Origin: Candidatus Lambdaproteobacteria bacterium RIFOXYD2_FULL_56_26
GTDB lineage: Bacteria > SAR324 > XYD2-FULL-50-16
Direction of reading: 5' to 3'
DNA length: 64,000 nt
Assembly (NCBI GenBank): GCA_001783715.1
Contig: MFNF01000001.1
Span: 496,001 to 560,000, forward strand
Shown: in pieces, positions 48,947 to 57,106 of the stretch
Position numbering within the stretch: the stretch's first letter is position 1
How the letters are laid out: every line of letters starts with the position of its first letter
Position numbers and translations under genes: made by a program
The notes under the pieces: model-generated
Told to the model about the DNA's origin: nothing
What the model saw: the letters and a program-made list of their open reading frames with translations, nothing else
Databases searched by the model: none

Positions 48947-48956
48947 TTTTCCTTTG

Positions 48957-48978
48957 GGGAAGCCCTCCGGGGCTTCCC
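48957..48978. terminator. Hairpin after korB
   Basis: GGGAAGCCC (48957-48965) and GGGCTTCCC (48970-48978) form a perfect 9-bp stem with a TCCG loop, 10 bp after the korB stop. No T-run follows on either strand, so it may be an mRNA 3' stabiliser rather than an intrinsic terminator. Confidence 0.5.
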
Positions 48979-49000
48979 TGACCCTGTCCCTCCCGCCCTC

Positions 49001-51052
49001 ATGCCGTTTTTTTCTACCAGACGACTTTGGAAAATCTTAGGGCTGCTGCTGCTCCTTGGGGTAGGGCTTTTGGCCTTGGTTTTTTCGGTGTTTCGCAGCC
49101 AAACCTTGGCGACCTTTGAAGAAGAACGGCGGTTCCAAAACAACAATACGGTCTTTTACGACCTGGAAGGCCAACCTTTCCATGTGATCCAAGGGGAGGA
49201 GGACCGCAAGTATGTGCCTCTTTCCAAGACCAGCCGCAACCTGCAAATGGCCGTGGTAGCTATTGAGGACGCAAGGTTTTTCCAGCACTTTGGCTTTGAC
49301 CCAATCCGCATTTTTGGGGCGACCTTGCGGTACCTGAAAAATCCCAGTGCTCCCCAGGGAGCCAGTACCATCACCCAGCAGCTGGTCAAGCTTTCCCTGC
49401 TAAGCCCCGAGCGAACCTTGTCCCGCAAGATTTCGGAACTCTGGATGGCCATTGCCTTGGAAAGCCACTATTCCAAGCCCGAGATCCTGGAGTTTTACCT
49501 CAACAAGGTTTACCTGGGCCACCGGAACTATGGCATCGAAAATGCGGCGCTCAATTATTTCCACAAATCCGCCAAAGACCTTTCCTTGGCCGAAGCGGCC
49601 TTTATCGCCGGGTTGATCAAAAAACCCGAAGGTTATTCCCCCTTTGTAAACCTCAAGGGGGCCCGCACGAGGCAACTGTTGGTCCTGATGCGGATGCAGG
49701 CTCTGGGCTGGATCAGCAAGGAGGAGTACCAAGCGGCCATCGGGGAGCACATCCTGATCCGCCAGCGCCGCCAGTCGGACCTGAACCTGGCCCCCTACTT
49801 TATCACCCACATCCTGACCGACCTCAAACAACGGTATTCCACCAGCCAAATCTACGGCGGTGGGCTGCGGGTTTATACCACCTTAAACCGCAAATACCAA
49901 ACCGCCTTGGACCAAGTGATCCGGGAGCGGTTTGCCCAACCCCGGACCTTTGAAGAGCTCGGGGCAGTGAGCCTCGACCCCAGCACCGGCTTTGTCTTGG
50001 CCCTGGTGGGCGGGTCGGACTTCAACCAATCGGAATTCAACCGGGTGACCCAGGCGATGCGCCAGCCCGGTTCATCGTTCAAGCCGATCCTGTACGCCAC
50101 CGCCTTGAGCCAAGGGATTCGGCCCTACGACACCTTTGTGGACGAACCGGTCCAGTATGCCAACGGTAACGGCCAAGACGAACCTGCCTACTACGAACCG
50201 GAAAACTATTCGGGCGAATACATGGGGGAGATCACCATGGCCCAGGCCCTCAAGGTTTCCAACAACATCGTCAGTGTGCAGATCCTTAAAAAAGTGGGCA
50301 TCCCCAACCTGGCCAAGGTCGCCGCCAGATTTGGCCTGGAGATCCCTCCCGAAAAAGGGTTTTGCCTCGCCTTGGGCTGCGCCGAGGTCAGCCTACTCAA
50401 CCTGACCCGGGCCTATGGGGTATTTGCCAATGAAGGGCAGATCAACCAGGCGGTTTTTATCCTGAAGGTCACCGACAGCGCCGGTCGGGTGTTGGAGGAA
50501 TACAAACCCAGCCCTTCGGTGCCGGTCATTTCGCCCGCCCAAGCCTACCAGATGAATCTAATGTTGCAAGAGGTGGTCAACTCCGGCACTGGGAGAGCCG
50601 CCAAGCTCGACTCCGAGCCGGTGGGGGGGAAAACCGGGACCAGCGACAACTACCGGGATGCTTGGTTTGTAGGTTTTACTGCCGGGCTGGTGACCGGGTT
50701 TTGGGTGGGCAACGACAACAACCGGCCCATGGAAAAGGAAACCGGCGGCAAGACCCCGGCCCGGCTCTGGAAGGCCTACATGACTGCCCTGCCCGCCGGA
50801 GAGTTTGAGAAGACCCTGCCGGTCAATACGGAGTTTGTGGAGGTCCAGTTGTGCAACGTCTCGGGGAAAAAGGCCAATCCCTACTGCCCTTCGGTCTCTT
50901 GGTACCCGGTCAAGCGGGACGAACCTCCCTTGGAGGAATGCGACCAACATGATGAATCCACCGCCGCCGCCCAAGCGGTGGACGGGCTGGAAACTGAGCC
51001 CTACCCGGAGCCCGAAACCCTACAGCCTACCGATCCTGCCGGGGTTCGTTAG
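49001..51052 (+). CDS. Class A penicillin-binding protein (PBP1 family)
   Basis: A 683-residue bifunctional peptidoglycan synthase. It has a cytoplasmic tail and one transmembrane helix (residues 8-29), a GT51 glycosyltransferase domain (catalytic Glu in AIEDARFFQHFGFDP; GASTITQQLVKLSLL), and a transpeptidase with SSFK (catalytic Ser), SNN and KTGTSDNYRDAWF. The C-terminal part is short, with no accessory domain beyond a Cys-containing tail (VQLCNVSGKKANPYCPSV). It begins in a C-rich leader with no Shine-Dalgarno sequence, and its end overlaps convergent engB by 26 bp. Confidence 0.95.
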   Translation: MPFFSTRRLWKILGLLLLLGVGLLALVFSVFRSQTLATFEEERRFQNNNTVFYDLEGQPFHVIQGEEDRKYVPLSKTSRNLQMAVVAIEDARFFQHFGFDPIRIFGATLRYLKNPSAPQGASTITQQLVKLSLLSPERTLSRKISELWMAIALESHYSKPEILEFYLNKVYLGHRNYGIENAALNYFHKSAKDLSLAEAAFIAGLIKKPEGYSPFVNLKGARTRQLLVLMRMQALGWISKEEYQAAIGEHILIRQRRQSDLNLAPYFITHILTDLKQRYSTSQIYGGGLRVYTTLNRKYQTALDQVIRERFAQPRTFEELGAVSLDPSTGFVLALVGGSDFNQSEFNRVTQAMRQPGSSFKPILYATALSQGIRPYDTFVDEPVQYANGNGQDEPAYYEPENYSGEYMGEITMAQALKVSNNIVSVQILKKVGIPNLAKVAARFGLEIPPEKGFCLALGCAEVSLLNLTRAYGVFANEGQINQAVFILKVTDSAGRVLEEYKPSPSVPVISPAQAYQMNLMLQEVVNSGTGRAAKLDSEPVGGKTGTSDNYRDAWFVGFTAGLVTGFWVGNDNNRPMEKETGGKTPARLWKAYMTALPAGEFEKTLPVNTEFVEVQLCNVSGKKANPYCPSVSWYPVKRDEPPLEECDQHDESTAAAQAVDGLETEPYPEPETLQPTDPAGVR

Positions 51053-51626
51053 GGAGCAACAAAGGCTCGATCACCGCCAAAATCTCCTCTCGGCCCAGTT
51101 TTTTGAGGGAAGAATGGAGCAGCAGGTTCGAGCCAAAGCCCAAAGCCTTTTTGATCACCGCCGCCTGGGACTCCATCCCGGTCTTGCCCAGCTTGTCCAC
51201 CTTGTTGCCGATCAGCGACAAGGGCAGCTCCGCCCGAACCAGGGCATGGAAAAACTCCTGGTCTTCCTTGCTGGGCAAGTGCCGGATGTCCAAGATTTGG
51301 AAGATCATCGACAAGGGGTAGGTTTCCAAAAATTCCCAGATCATCTTGGTCCAGCCGTCCTTAACCGCCTTGGGGGCGGTGGCGAAGCCGTAGCCGGGGA
51401 GATCCACAAAATAAAAGGACTGGTTGACCAGAAAAAAGTTGATCATCTGGGTCTTGCCGGGGGTGCCGCTGGTTTTGACCAGTCCCTTGCGGGCGACCAA
51501 ATGGTTGATCAGGCTGGACTTGCCCACATTCGAGCGACCGATGAAGGCAAAGGCCGGGAGCGGGGGAAGGTCGATCCGGCTGGGGTCCACAAAGCTTTTG
51601 AGGTATTCGGCATGGGTGATTTTCAT
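51027..51626 (-). CDS. engB: Ribosome-biogenesis GTPase EngB (YsxC/YihA)
   Basis: A 199-residue GTPase: G1 FIGRSNVGKSSLINHLV, G2 threonine in TSGTPGKTQMINFF, G3 VDLPGYGFA and G4 LIGNKVDKLGK. It acts in 50S subunit assembly and is essential in many bacteria. Its 3' end overlaps the PBP1 gene by 26 bp. Confidence 0.96.
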   Translation of the reverse strand: MKITHAEYLKSFVDPSRIDLPPLPAFAFIGRSNVGKSSLINHLVARKGLVKTSGTPGKTQMINFFLVNQSFYFVDLPGYGFATAPKAVKDGWTKMIWEFLETYPLSMIFQILDIRHLPSKEDQEFFHALVRAELPLSLIGNKVDKLGKTGMESQAAVIKKALGFGSNLLLHSSLKKLGREEILAVIEPLLLPNEPRQDR

Positions 51627-51705
51627 AAACTCTCCTAGAGGTCCAAAAACCTACCTGATGCTCGCCGTTTGAGGAAGGGCTTTGCCGTAAAAAGACCCTG
51701 ACCCC

Positions 51706-51734
51706 TTGTAAGACCCTTCTTTTTCTGTGATACT
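51706..51734 (+). promoter_or_regulatory. Candidate promoter for the 51758 membrane-protein gene
   Basis: TTGTAA (51706-51711), a 17-bp spacer and GATACT (51729-51734), with a TGT extended -10 element directly upstream. It would start a transcript about 17 nt before the ATG at 51758. Confidence 0.55.
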
Positions 51735-51757
51735 GCCAAAGAAACTCAACGAGGCCA

Positions 51758-52651
51758 ATGAACCTACCCACCACCCTCAGCTCCCCACCGATGCGCTTCT
51801 GGCCACTTTTGGTCCGTGCCTTTGGTCTTTATAAAGCCAATCTGCTGAACTTCTTTTTGCTGGGGTTCTTGAGCTATCTGCCCTTTTGGCTGCTTGATCT
51901 GGCGGCGGACTTGGACCTGAGCGACCCGGTGGAACTGATCCATGGGTTTTTGCTCGATATTTTGGTCTGTCTGGCCCTGCCGACCCTGCTTAACCATGGC
52001 CGAATCTACCCCTTTGCGACCTTAAAAATCTTCCAAGACTACTTTGCCTCGGCGGTCTTGGTGGTTTTGTCCCAGGTGTTTCTGCTGTTTGTGTTGATGC
52101 TCTTTTTCTCCGGGCTTGGCCTGCCTTTTGTGATGTTTGCCCTGATGCCCTTTGTGCTGGTGCTGTTTGTCGGCCATTTTGCGCTGGTCAACGGCAAACC
52201 GGCCATTCGCGAACTGGGGCAAAATCTGGTGGACAGCTTCCAACTGGTCAAAAGCAGCTTCTCCACCGTCTTTTTTGGTTACCTCAACATCTCCTTGTTG
52301 ATGATCCTGCCGATCATGCTGTTCAGCTTGTATTACCTGGGCACCCATCCGCAGATCGAAAAATTGATCACCCAAGTGGAACAGGAAAGCCAATTGGAGC
52401 AGAGCGGCCAAAATGAGGCCCTGCTGGGGCTGGTGGAGTCTTTAAAAATCGTGGTGGGAGAAACCGGCTACCAAACCGGCAGACTGGCTCTGCACCTCCT
52501 GTTCCGGCCCTTAAAATCCTTGTTTTTGGCCCTGTTGTTTGCCCAGCTTCTAGAGCGGCTCAACCCCAAGGCACACCAGCGGTTTTTTGGCCTTGCCGAA
52601 CCGCTGGACCCGCAAGAGCCCTTGAGCAGCGGACTAACCCCCAAAGAATAA
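51758..52651 (+). CDS. Integral membrane protein of unknown function
   Basis: A 297-residue protein with about six hydrophobic segments (for example LNFFLLGFLSYLPFWLLDL, LVVLSQVFLLFVLMLFF and FGYLNISLLMILPIMLFSLY) and a short charged region around residues 200-225. The Phe/Leu-rich helices and overall size recall bacterial DUF-type permease-like proteins, but no family is recognised. GAGG lies 5 nt upstream of the ATG. The next gene starts 9 bp after its stop. Confidence 0.75.
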   Translation: MNLPTTLSSPPMRFWPLLVRAFGLYKANLLNFFLLGFLSYLPFWLLDLAADLDLSDPVELIHGFLLDILVCLALPTLLNHGRIYPFATLKIFQDYFASAVLVVLSQVFLLFVLMLFFSGLGLPFVMFALMPFVLVLFVGHFALVNGKPAIRELGQNLVDSFQLVKSSFSTVFFGYLNISLLMILPIMLFSLYYLGTHPQIEKLITQVEQESQLEQSGQNEALLGLVESLKIVVGETGYQTGRLALHLLFRPLKSLFLALLFAQLLERLNPKAHQRFFGLAEPLDPQEPLSSGLTPKE

Positions 52652-52660
52652 CGAGGCTTT

Positions 52661-53569
52661 GTGGCGACCTTAGACCAACTGAACAAACCCCGAATCCTGA
52701 CCGAATCCGACCGGATCTTGACCGACCTTTCCAAGGAACTGGAAAACCTCAAGGACCGGATGGGCCAGTTGGAAAAGGAGCAGGAGGACTCTCGCCAGTT
52801 CATCGACCAAGTGAGCTTCCAGGAACAGCTGGCCTCCAAGTTGGTCAACTTCCAGCAACGGGAGATCGATGCCCAAAAGGAGAATTATCAGGTGATCGCC
52901 GGGGTAATGCACAACCTCAAGTCCCCTGTGTCTTCGGTGATGGAGAATCTGGCCAGCATCATCCGGGAAATCGACGACCCAGAAACCCAAGACAGCCTCA
53001 AAGACTGTATCAACACTGCTTCGAGCGTGCTGGAGGGGTTCACCGAGGTGGAGGAATTTTGCCTCTTTGAATCCGGCTCCTTCCAGGCGAACCCCAAAAC
53101 CTTAAACCTCAGAACCTTTTTTACCGATCTGGTTTCCAAGTTCCAGCTGGACCCCGCCTTGGGCCGTAAGCACAGCCTCAAGCTCCTGGTGGATGCCAAG
53201 ATTCCCGGACAAAACCCGGTTTATGCCGAAACCTTGTCTTTTGCCGTCCAGGGGTTGCTGGAGGAATTGGCGATTCTGGCCGAGCCGGGGGTGCTGGAGC
53301 TGAAGGTCAGGATGGAAGAAGGCCCCAAACAACCGGGGGTGGAGCTTTTGGATCTGGTGGTCGAGATTTCCATGGCCCAGGCGACCGAGCTGGCCCTCAA
53401 GGGCTCTTGGGTCGAATTTGTGAAGGCCCACGCCGTTTCCTTGCGCCAGCAAGGCTTCAGCCTGCTCAAGACCCGTGACCGGGTCCGTCAAACCGGCGGG
53501 CTGCTGGAGATGATGGAGCAAAAAGAGCAGCTCAAGGGCTTCCGGTTTTCTCTGCCGATGACCTACTGA
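52661..53569 (+). CDS. Histidine-kinase-like dimerisation protein with degenerate ATPase region
   Basis: A 302-residue cytoplasmic protein. A coiled coil (about 25-85) leads into an H-box-like helix (IAGVMHNLKSPVSSVMENLA; the His aligns with the phosphorylated His of HisKA). The C-terminal 160 residues resemble a HATPase fold in length, but the N, G1 and G2 boxes are not recognisable. It may be a pseudokinase, phosphotransfer scaffold or phosphatase. It starts with GTG, 9 bp after the membrane-protein gene, so the two may form a signalling unit. Its end overlaps the next gene by 38 bp on the opposite strand. Confidence 0.65.
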   Translation: MATLDQLNKPRILTESDRILTDLSKELENLKDRMGQLEKEQEDSRQFIDQVSFQEQLASKLVNFQQREIDAQKENYQVIAGVMHNLKSPVSSVMENLASIIREIDDPETQDSLKDCINTASSVLEGFTEVEEFCLFESGSFQANPKTLNLRTFFTDLVSKFQLDPALGRKHSLKLLVDAKIPGQNPVYAETLSFAVQGLLEELAILAEPGVLELKVRMEEGPKQPGVELLDLVVEISMAQATELALKGSWVEFVKAHAVSLRQQGFSLLKTRDRVRQTGGLLEMMEQKEQLKGFRFSLPMTY

Positions 53570-54524
53570 GCCCCAAGGCCAGGTAACGCTCCCCGTCTTC
53601 CAGTTGGGGAAAGGCCTTGGAATAGTCTTGGCCGATCCGCTCCAGTGCAGACCAATCCTCCTCCGCCAAGGCCCGTTGGGCCAATTCCTCAAAGCCCGCA
53701 GGCCCCAATTCCTTGGGCGACATTTCGGCTTCGATCCGAAAATCGCTTTCCCCTAAGGCCAACAATTCCCAGAACCGACACAAGGACATCCGGGGCTCCG
53801 GCAACCCTGCCCCCGCCTGTTGTTGGCAAAGCCGGTCCAGCGCCGCCCAGTCCTTTTGTTCCTTGTAAAGGTCGATCAACTCTTCGAGCAGCGCTTCACT
53901 GTCGGGAAACAGCAGCAGCCATCGTTCCAGATCCTCCCGGTTGGGCGGAAACAAAAGTTTGGTCCAAGACTGCCGGGGCAGGTACAGCAATTGGCCTTCC
54001 AACTTTTGCCCCACCTCGTAGGCCGCTTTTGGGTCGCCTTCTAGGAGGTGGAGCCAGAAGGTCAACTCCAGCCGATCAATGCGCAGGGCCTCCTGCTCCG
54101 GCTCCTTGGGGGCGGCCAAGAGGACCTTGGCTTGGGGCAGACGGCCAAAAAACAATTCCAGCCTCGCCCGTTCCAAGGTCAATTCCTCCGAAGACAGAGG
54201 GCTGTTTTTTAAGGTCTGGTAGGCCAGAGGCGCTTCCTCCTGGTAAAGCAGGTAGCGCACCTGATAGGCCAAGGACTCGGCATCCGGGGCTTGGGCCGGG
54301 GTGTCTCGGCGCAGCTCCACCAAAAACAATCGCTGTTTCCTGGTGGCCAAGCCCAAGGGCAGGGACCGGTAGCCCCGGTGGGCCTGATCGTACCTCCCGG
54401 CCTGTTCGTTGGCCAGGGCCTTGAGGTAGTTCAGCTTGACCTGGGACCGTTCGTTGAGGGCTTCTTGGGCAAACAAAGGCAGACCGACCCAGCCAAAGGC
54501 GATGCAAAACAGCCAAAAGCGCAT
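53532..54524 (-). CDS. Exported TPR-like helical protein
   Basis: A 330-residue protein with a signal peptide (FGWVGLPLFAQE) and a body of helical pairs with TPR-like spacing (VKLNYLKALANEQAGRYDQA; LRIDRLELTFWLHLLEGDP; LEELIDLYKEQKDWAALDRL). It probably acts as a periplasmic scaffold; no specific family is recognised. The gene converges on the kinase-like gene with a 38-bp overlap and lies downstream of the SPOR gene terminator. Confidence 0.7.
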   Translation of the reverse strand: MRFWLFCIAFGWVGLPLFAQEALNERSQVKLNYLKALANEQAGRYDQAHRGYRSLPLGLATRKQRLFLVELRRDTPAQAPDAESLAYQVRYLLYQEEAPLAYQTLKNSPLSSEELTLERARLELFFGRLPQAKVLLAAPKEPEQEALRIDRLELTFWLHLLEGDPKAAYEVGQKLEGQLLYLPRQSWTKLLFPPNREDLERWLLLFPDSEALLEELIDLYKEQKDWAALDRLCQQQAGAGLPEPRMSLCRFWELLALGESDFRIEAEMSPKELGPAGFEELAQRALAEEDWSALERIGQDYSKAFPQLEDGERYLALGLSRSSAEKTGSP

Positions 54525-54544
54525 CTCGGTCCTAAAAAAAGAAG

Positions 54545-54575
54545 AAAAAAAAAGGGGCCCCTGGTGGGACCCCTT
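54545..54575 (-). terminator. Strong rho-independent terminator after the SPOR gene
   Basis: Read leftward: AAGGGGTCCC, an ACCA loop and GGGGCCCCTT (10 bp with one G-U pair; 54575-54552), followed by a run of T (54551-54545). It ends the fumarase/fliN/rib/coaX/SPOR strand of genes. Confidence 0.9.
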
Positions 54576-54593
54576 GGTTGGTGCGACCGGAGT

Positions 54594-55679
54594 TTAGAAC
54601 CGGACCAGGAAAGCGCCCTGGTAGCTCGGGTCCCTGCGAAGGTCAAACAGGACCTTCTTGGCTTCCTCCTTGGTGTCATAAGGTCCGGCGAAGACCTTGA
54701 TGGCTTCGTAGTCCTTGCGTACATGCTCCAGGTTGAACCGGACCTTTTCCTTTTGCAGTTCCTTTTCCAGGTTGAACTTCAGGTCTTTGGCCCGGTCCAG
54801 TGCCGGGAAGGTGCCCAAGGTGACCCGGTAGCCGTTGGACTGGCTGACCACGCTAGCCTCACCGGCCTGCTTGTTGATCTTGTTGATTTTTTCAACAAGA
54901 ACGCTGGCCTCTTGGTAATTAAAGACCTCGGAGGTGATCAGCTCGATAAAGTCGAACTTCTCCCCCACCGTTTGGGTGTAAACCGGCTCGCCCAGTTTAC
55001 GGAGCGCTTCGGTGTAGTCTTCCTTGCATTGGTCGAAAGAACAGGTGGCAATTTGCACCAAAAATTGGGCGGTCGGCACCATACGCTTGACCGGAGGTTC
55101 CGGCTCAAAAGAGGGAGGCTCAACCATCTTCGGTTTGGGGACCTCGATCCGAATGGCCGGTTTCTCGATCTTTACCACTTCTTCTTGGGGCATCGTCGGC
55201 ATCTGGGGCATTGCGTCCATCACCGGAGGCGGCACCTCTTCCGGCTCGCCGGAGAAGAAAAACCAAGCCCCGGCACCGACCCCACCGAGTACCAAAAGCA
55301 CTACTGCCAGCTTGAGCCATTTTTTTAAAGCCGCCGGTTTGCCGAACTTGATGGGCGAAGCCGCCGGAGCAGGCGCACCGCCTTGGGCAGGCGCAGCTTG
55401 GGCTTGGGGGGCCGCTTTCGCTTGGGGGGCTGGAGCATCGCCGTCCATGTCTTCAATGGAGCTCAGGTCCTCAAAAAAGGAATCCAGTTCCGAATCCCCA
55501 GAGTCGGACCCGCCACCACCGCCACCACCGGAGGCTTTTCCGCCTTTGGGCGCAGCGCCACCGCCATCGTCAAGATCATCGCCTAGGGCATCGTCGAGCG
55601 AACCGGCGAAGTCGTCTCCGCCACCGTCGTCGTCCAGGCCCAAGTCGTCATCCAGATCAAAGCTATCTTCTTCACCCAT
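54594..55679 (-). CDS. Single-pass membrane protein with acidic N-terminus and SPOR-type repeats
   Basis: A 361-residue protein. The first 80 residues are extremely Asp/Gly/Ser-rich (DSFDLDDDLGLDDDGGGDD), followed by an Ala/Pro/Gln linker and one transmembrane helix (LKLAVVLLVLGGVGAGAWFFF, about 120-140). The periplasmic part has SPOR-like beta-alpha-beta modules (FLVQIATCSFDQCKEDYTEA; GYRVTLGTFPALDRAKDLK; AIKVFAGPYDTKEEAKKVL). It is probably a septal or polar cell-wall protein with a cytoplasmic acidic tail. The ATG at 55679 lies 8 bp inside the end of coaX. Confidence 0.78.
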   Translation of the reverse strand: MGEEDSFDLDDDLGLDDDGGGDDFAGSLDDALGDDLDDGGGAAPKGGKASGGGGGGGSDSGDSELDSFFEDLSSIEDMDGDAPAPQAKAAPQAQAAPAQGGAPAPAASPIKFGKPAALKKWLKLAVVLLVLGGVGAGAWFFFSGEPEEVPPPVMDAMPQMPTMPQEEVVKIEKPAIRIEVPKPKMVEPPSFEPEPPVKRMVPTAQFLVQIATCSFDQCKEDYTEALRKLGEPVYTQTVGEKFDFIELITSEVFNYQEASVLVEKINKINKQAGEASVVSQSNGYRVTLGTFPALDRAKDLKFNLEKELQKEKVRFNLEHVRKDYEAIKVFAGPYDTKEEAKKVLFDLRRDPSYQGAFLVRF

Positions 55680-56466
55680 GGCCAACCCTTGGTTTTAAGT
55701 TCCCGTTGATTCTCTCGTCTTGGGCCAATCCGGCCAACCCTTCTAGGGTCAACGTTGGTTCCCATCGGTCGAGATGGGCAGTCTGGTCATAAAGAACATG
55801 GGCCAGTCCACCGGTGGCGATGCCAAATAATGTTGCCCCATGGGAGGCGGCAATTTTTTCCAGCATGGTTTCCACCAGCGATGAATATCCAAAAAGGATA
55901 CCAGATTGTAAGGCCTCCCTCGTATTTTTTCCAATTATTTGTTTTGGGAACTCCAAAGGCACCTCAAAAAGCGCCTCCGCATTCTGAGCCAGAGCCTTGG
56001 CGCAGAGTTCCAGACCAGTAAAGATGGCCCCACCCAAAAAAACTCCCGGAGAGGCCACCACGTCAAAAGTAGTGGCCGTACCCAGGTCCACCACCACCAA
56101 ATCCCGTTTCCACTTTTGCCAAGCAGCATAACCGTTGACCAACCGGTCAATCCCGGCCCCTTGGGCCAAAACCCGGAACCCGACCTGTTCCAATTCCTTT
56201 TGGCCAATCTCCAACACCGGAATCCCCAAGGAGGCCAACGCCGCCTCGAGGGCGGGCAGGGGGGCCTTAAAAACCGAGCAAAAGACCACTCCCTGGGGAG
56301 TCCCCCTTTGGGCCACCTGGGCGGCTAACAGGGCTTGGTATTCCGGTTCGGGCAAGACCGGGTGGCTGGGGAGCCGCCATTGGTCTTGCAGTTGCGGGCC
56401 CCGGAATTCCCCAAAGTGCAGGGTACTGTTTCCCCCGTCCATCACCCAGAACCTAGAAAAATCCAT
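55672..56466 (-). CDS. coaX: Type III pantothenate kinase CoaX
   Basis: A 264-residue enzyme that phosphorylates pantothenate, first step of coenzyme A synthesis. ASKHA motifs: VMDGGNSTLHFGEF (phosphate 1), the family GxDR in QGAGIDRLVNGYAAW, VVDLGTATTFDVV and FLGGAIFTGLEL. It overlaps ribE upstream by 14 bp and the SPOR gene downstream by 8 bp, a tightly packed transcript. Confidence 0.92.
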   Translation of the reverse strand: MDFSRFWVMDGGNSTLHFGEFRGPQLQDQWRLPSHPVLPEPEYQALLAAQVAQRGTPQGVVFCSVFKAPLPALEAALASLGIPVLEIGQKELEQVGFRVLAQGAGIDRLVNGYAAWQKWKRDLVVVDLGTATTFDVVASPGVFLGGAIFTGLELCAKALAQNAEALFEVPLEFPKQIIGKNTREALQSGILFGYSSLVETMLEKIAASHGATLFGIATGGLAHVLYDQTAHLDRWEPTLTLEGLAGLAQDERINGNLKPRVGHG

Positions 56467-57106
56467 TTTCCTTCAAAAAGGCATCGTTGAGGGAACTCGC
56501 CTTGGCCGGAGCCTGGGCAAAGGGCAGCAGGCGCTCCACGTACCTGCCGATCAGGTCGGTTTCCAGGTGGACCGGGTCTTTGGGTTTGAGTTCCCGAAGG
56601 TTGGTTTCCTGGTAGGTGTGGGGGATGATGGCAACGGTAAACCGGTCCGATTCTAGGCTCGCCACGGTCAGGCTGATCCCGTTGACCGCCACCGAACCTT
56701 TGGGGATCAGGTACCGGGAGATTGGAGCCGGGTAGGTGAAGGTAAGGGAATAAAACTCCCCTTCTTTTTTCACCCCTCCCAGGTGTCCCAATCCGTCCAC
56801 ATGTCCCTGGACCAAGTGCCCGCCCAGCCGGTCCCCCAGCCGAAGTGCCTGTTCCAGGTTGAGCCGAGCCCCCGCCTTGAGGCCGCCGAACCGACTTTTT
56901 TGGACCGTCTCGCCGGAAAGTTCAAAGGCGACCGACCGACTGTCAAAAGACACCACGGTCAGGCAAACCCCGTCCACCGCCACCGAGTCCCCCAACTTCA
57001 GTCCTGGGTTGATCCTGCCGCAACCCACCTTCAACTCCAGCTGACCTGGGCCAATGGGCCGCAGGGACAGCAGGGTCCCCACCTCTTCAATCAAGCCGGT
57101 AAACAT
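56453..57106 (-). CDS. ribE: Riboflavin synthase alpha chain
   Basis: A 217-residue enzyme that converts two lumazine molecules to riboflavin. It shows the two homologous barrels: MFTGLIEEVGTLLSL, LGDSVAVDGVCLTVV and GGHLVQGHVDGLGHL, then IPKGSVAVNGISLTVASLES. The ATG at 57106 gives the invariant MFTG start; the frame continues upstream inside ribD. It overlaps ribD by 20 bp. Confidence 0.95.
   Translation of the reverse strand: MFTGLIEEVGTLLSLRPIGPGQLELKVGCGRINPGLKLGDSVAVDGVCLTVVSFDSRSVAFELSGETVQKSRFGGLKAGARLNLEQALRLGDRLGGHLVQGHVDGLGHLGGVKKEGEFYSLTFTYPAPISRYLIPKGSVAVNGISLTVASLESDRFTVAIIPHTYQETNLRELKPKDPVHLETDLIGRYVERLLPFAQAPAKASSLNDAFLKENGFF

Noticed and set aside
48957-48978. Strong intrinsic terminator after korB
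   Set aside because: The stem is perfect but no T-run follows on either strand; kept only as a low-confidence hairpin.
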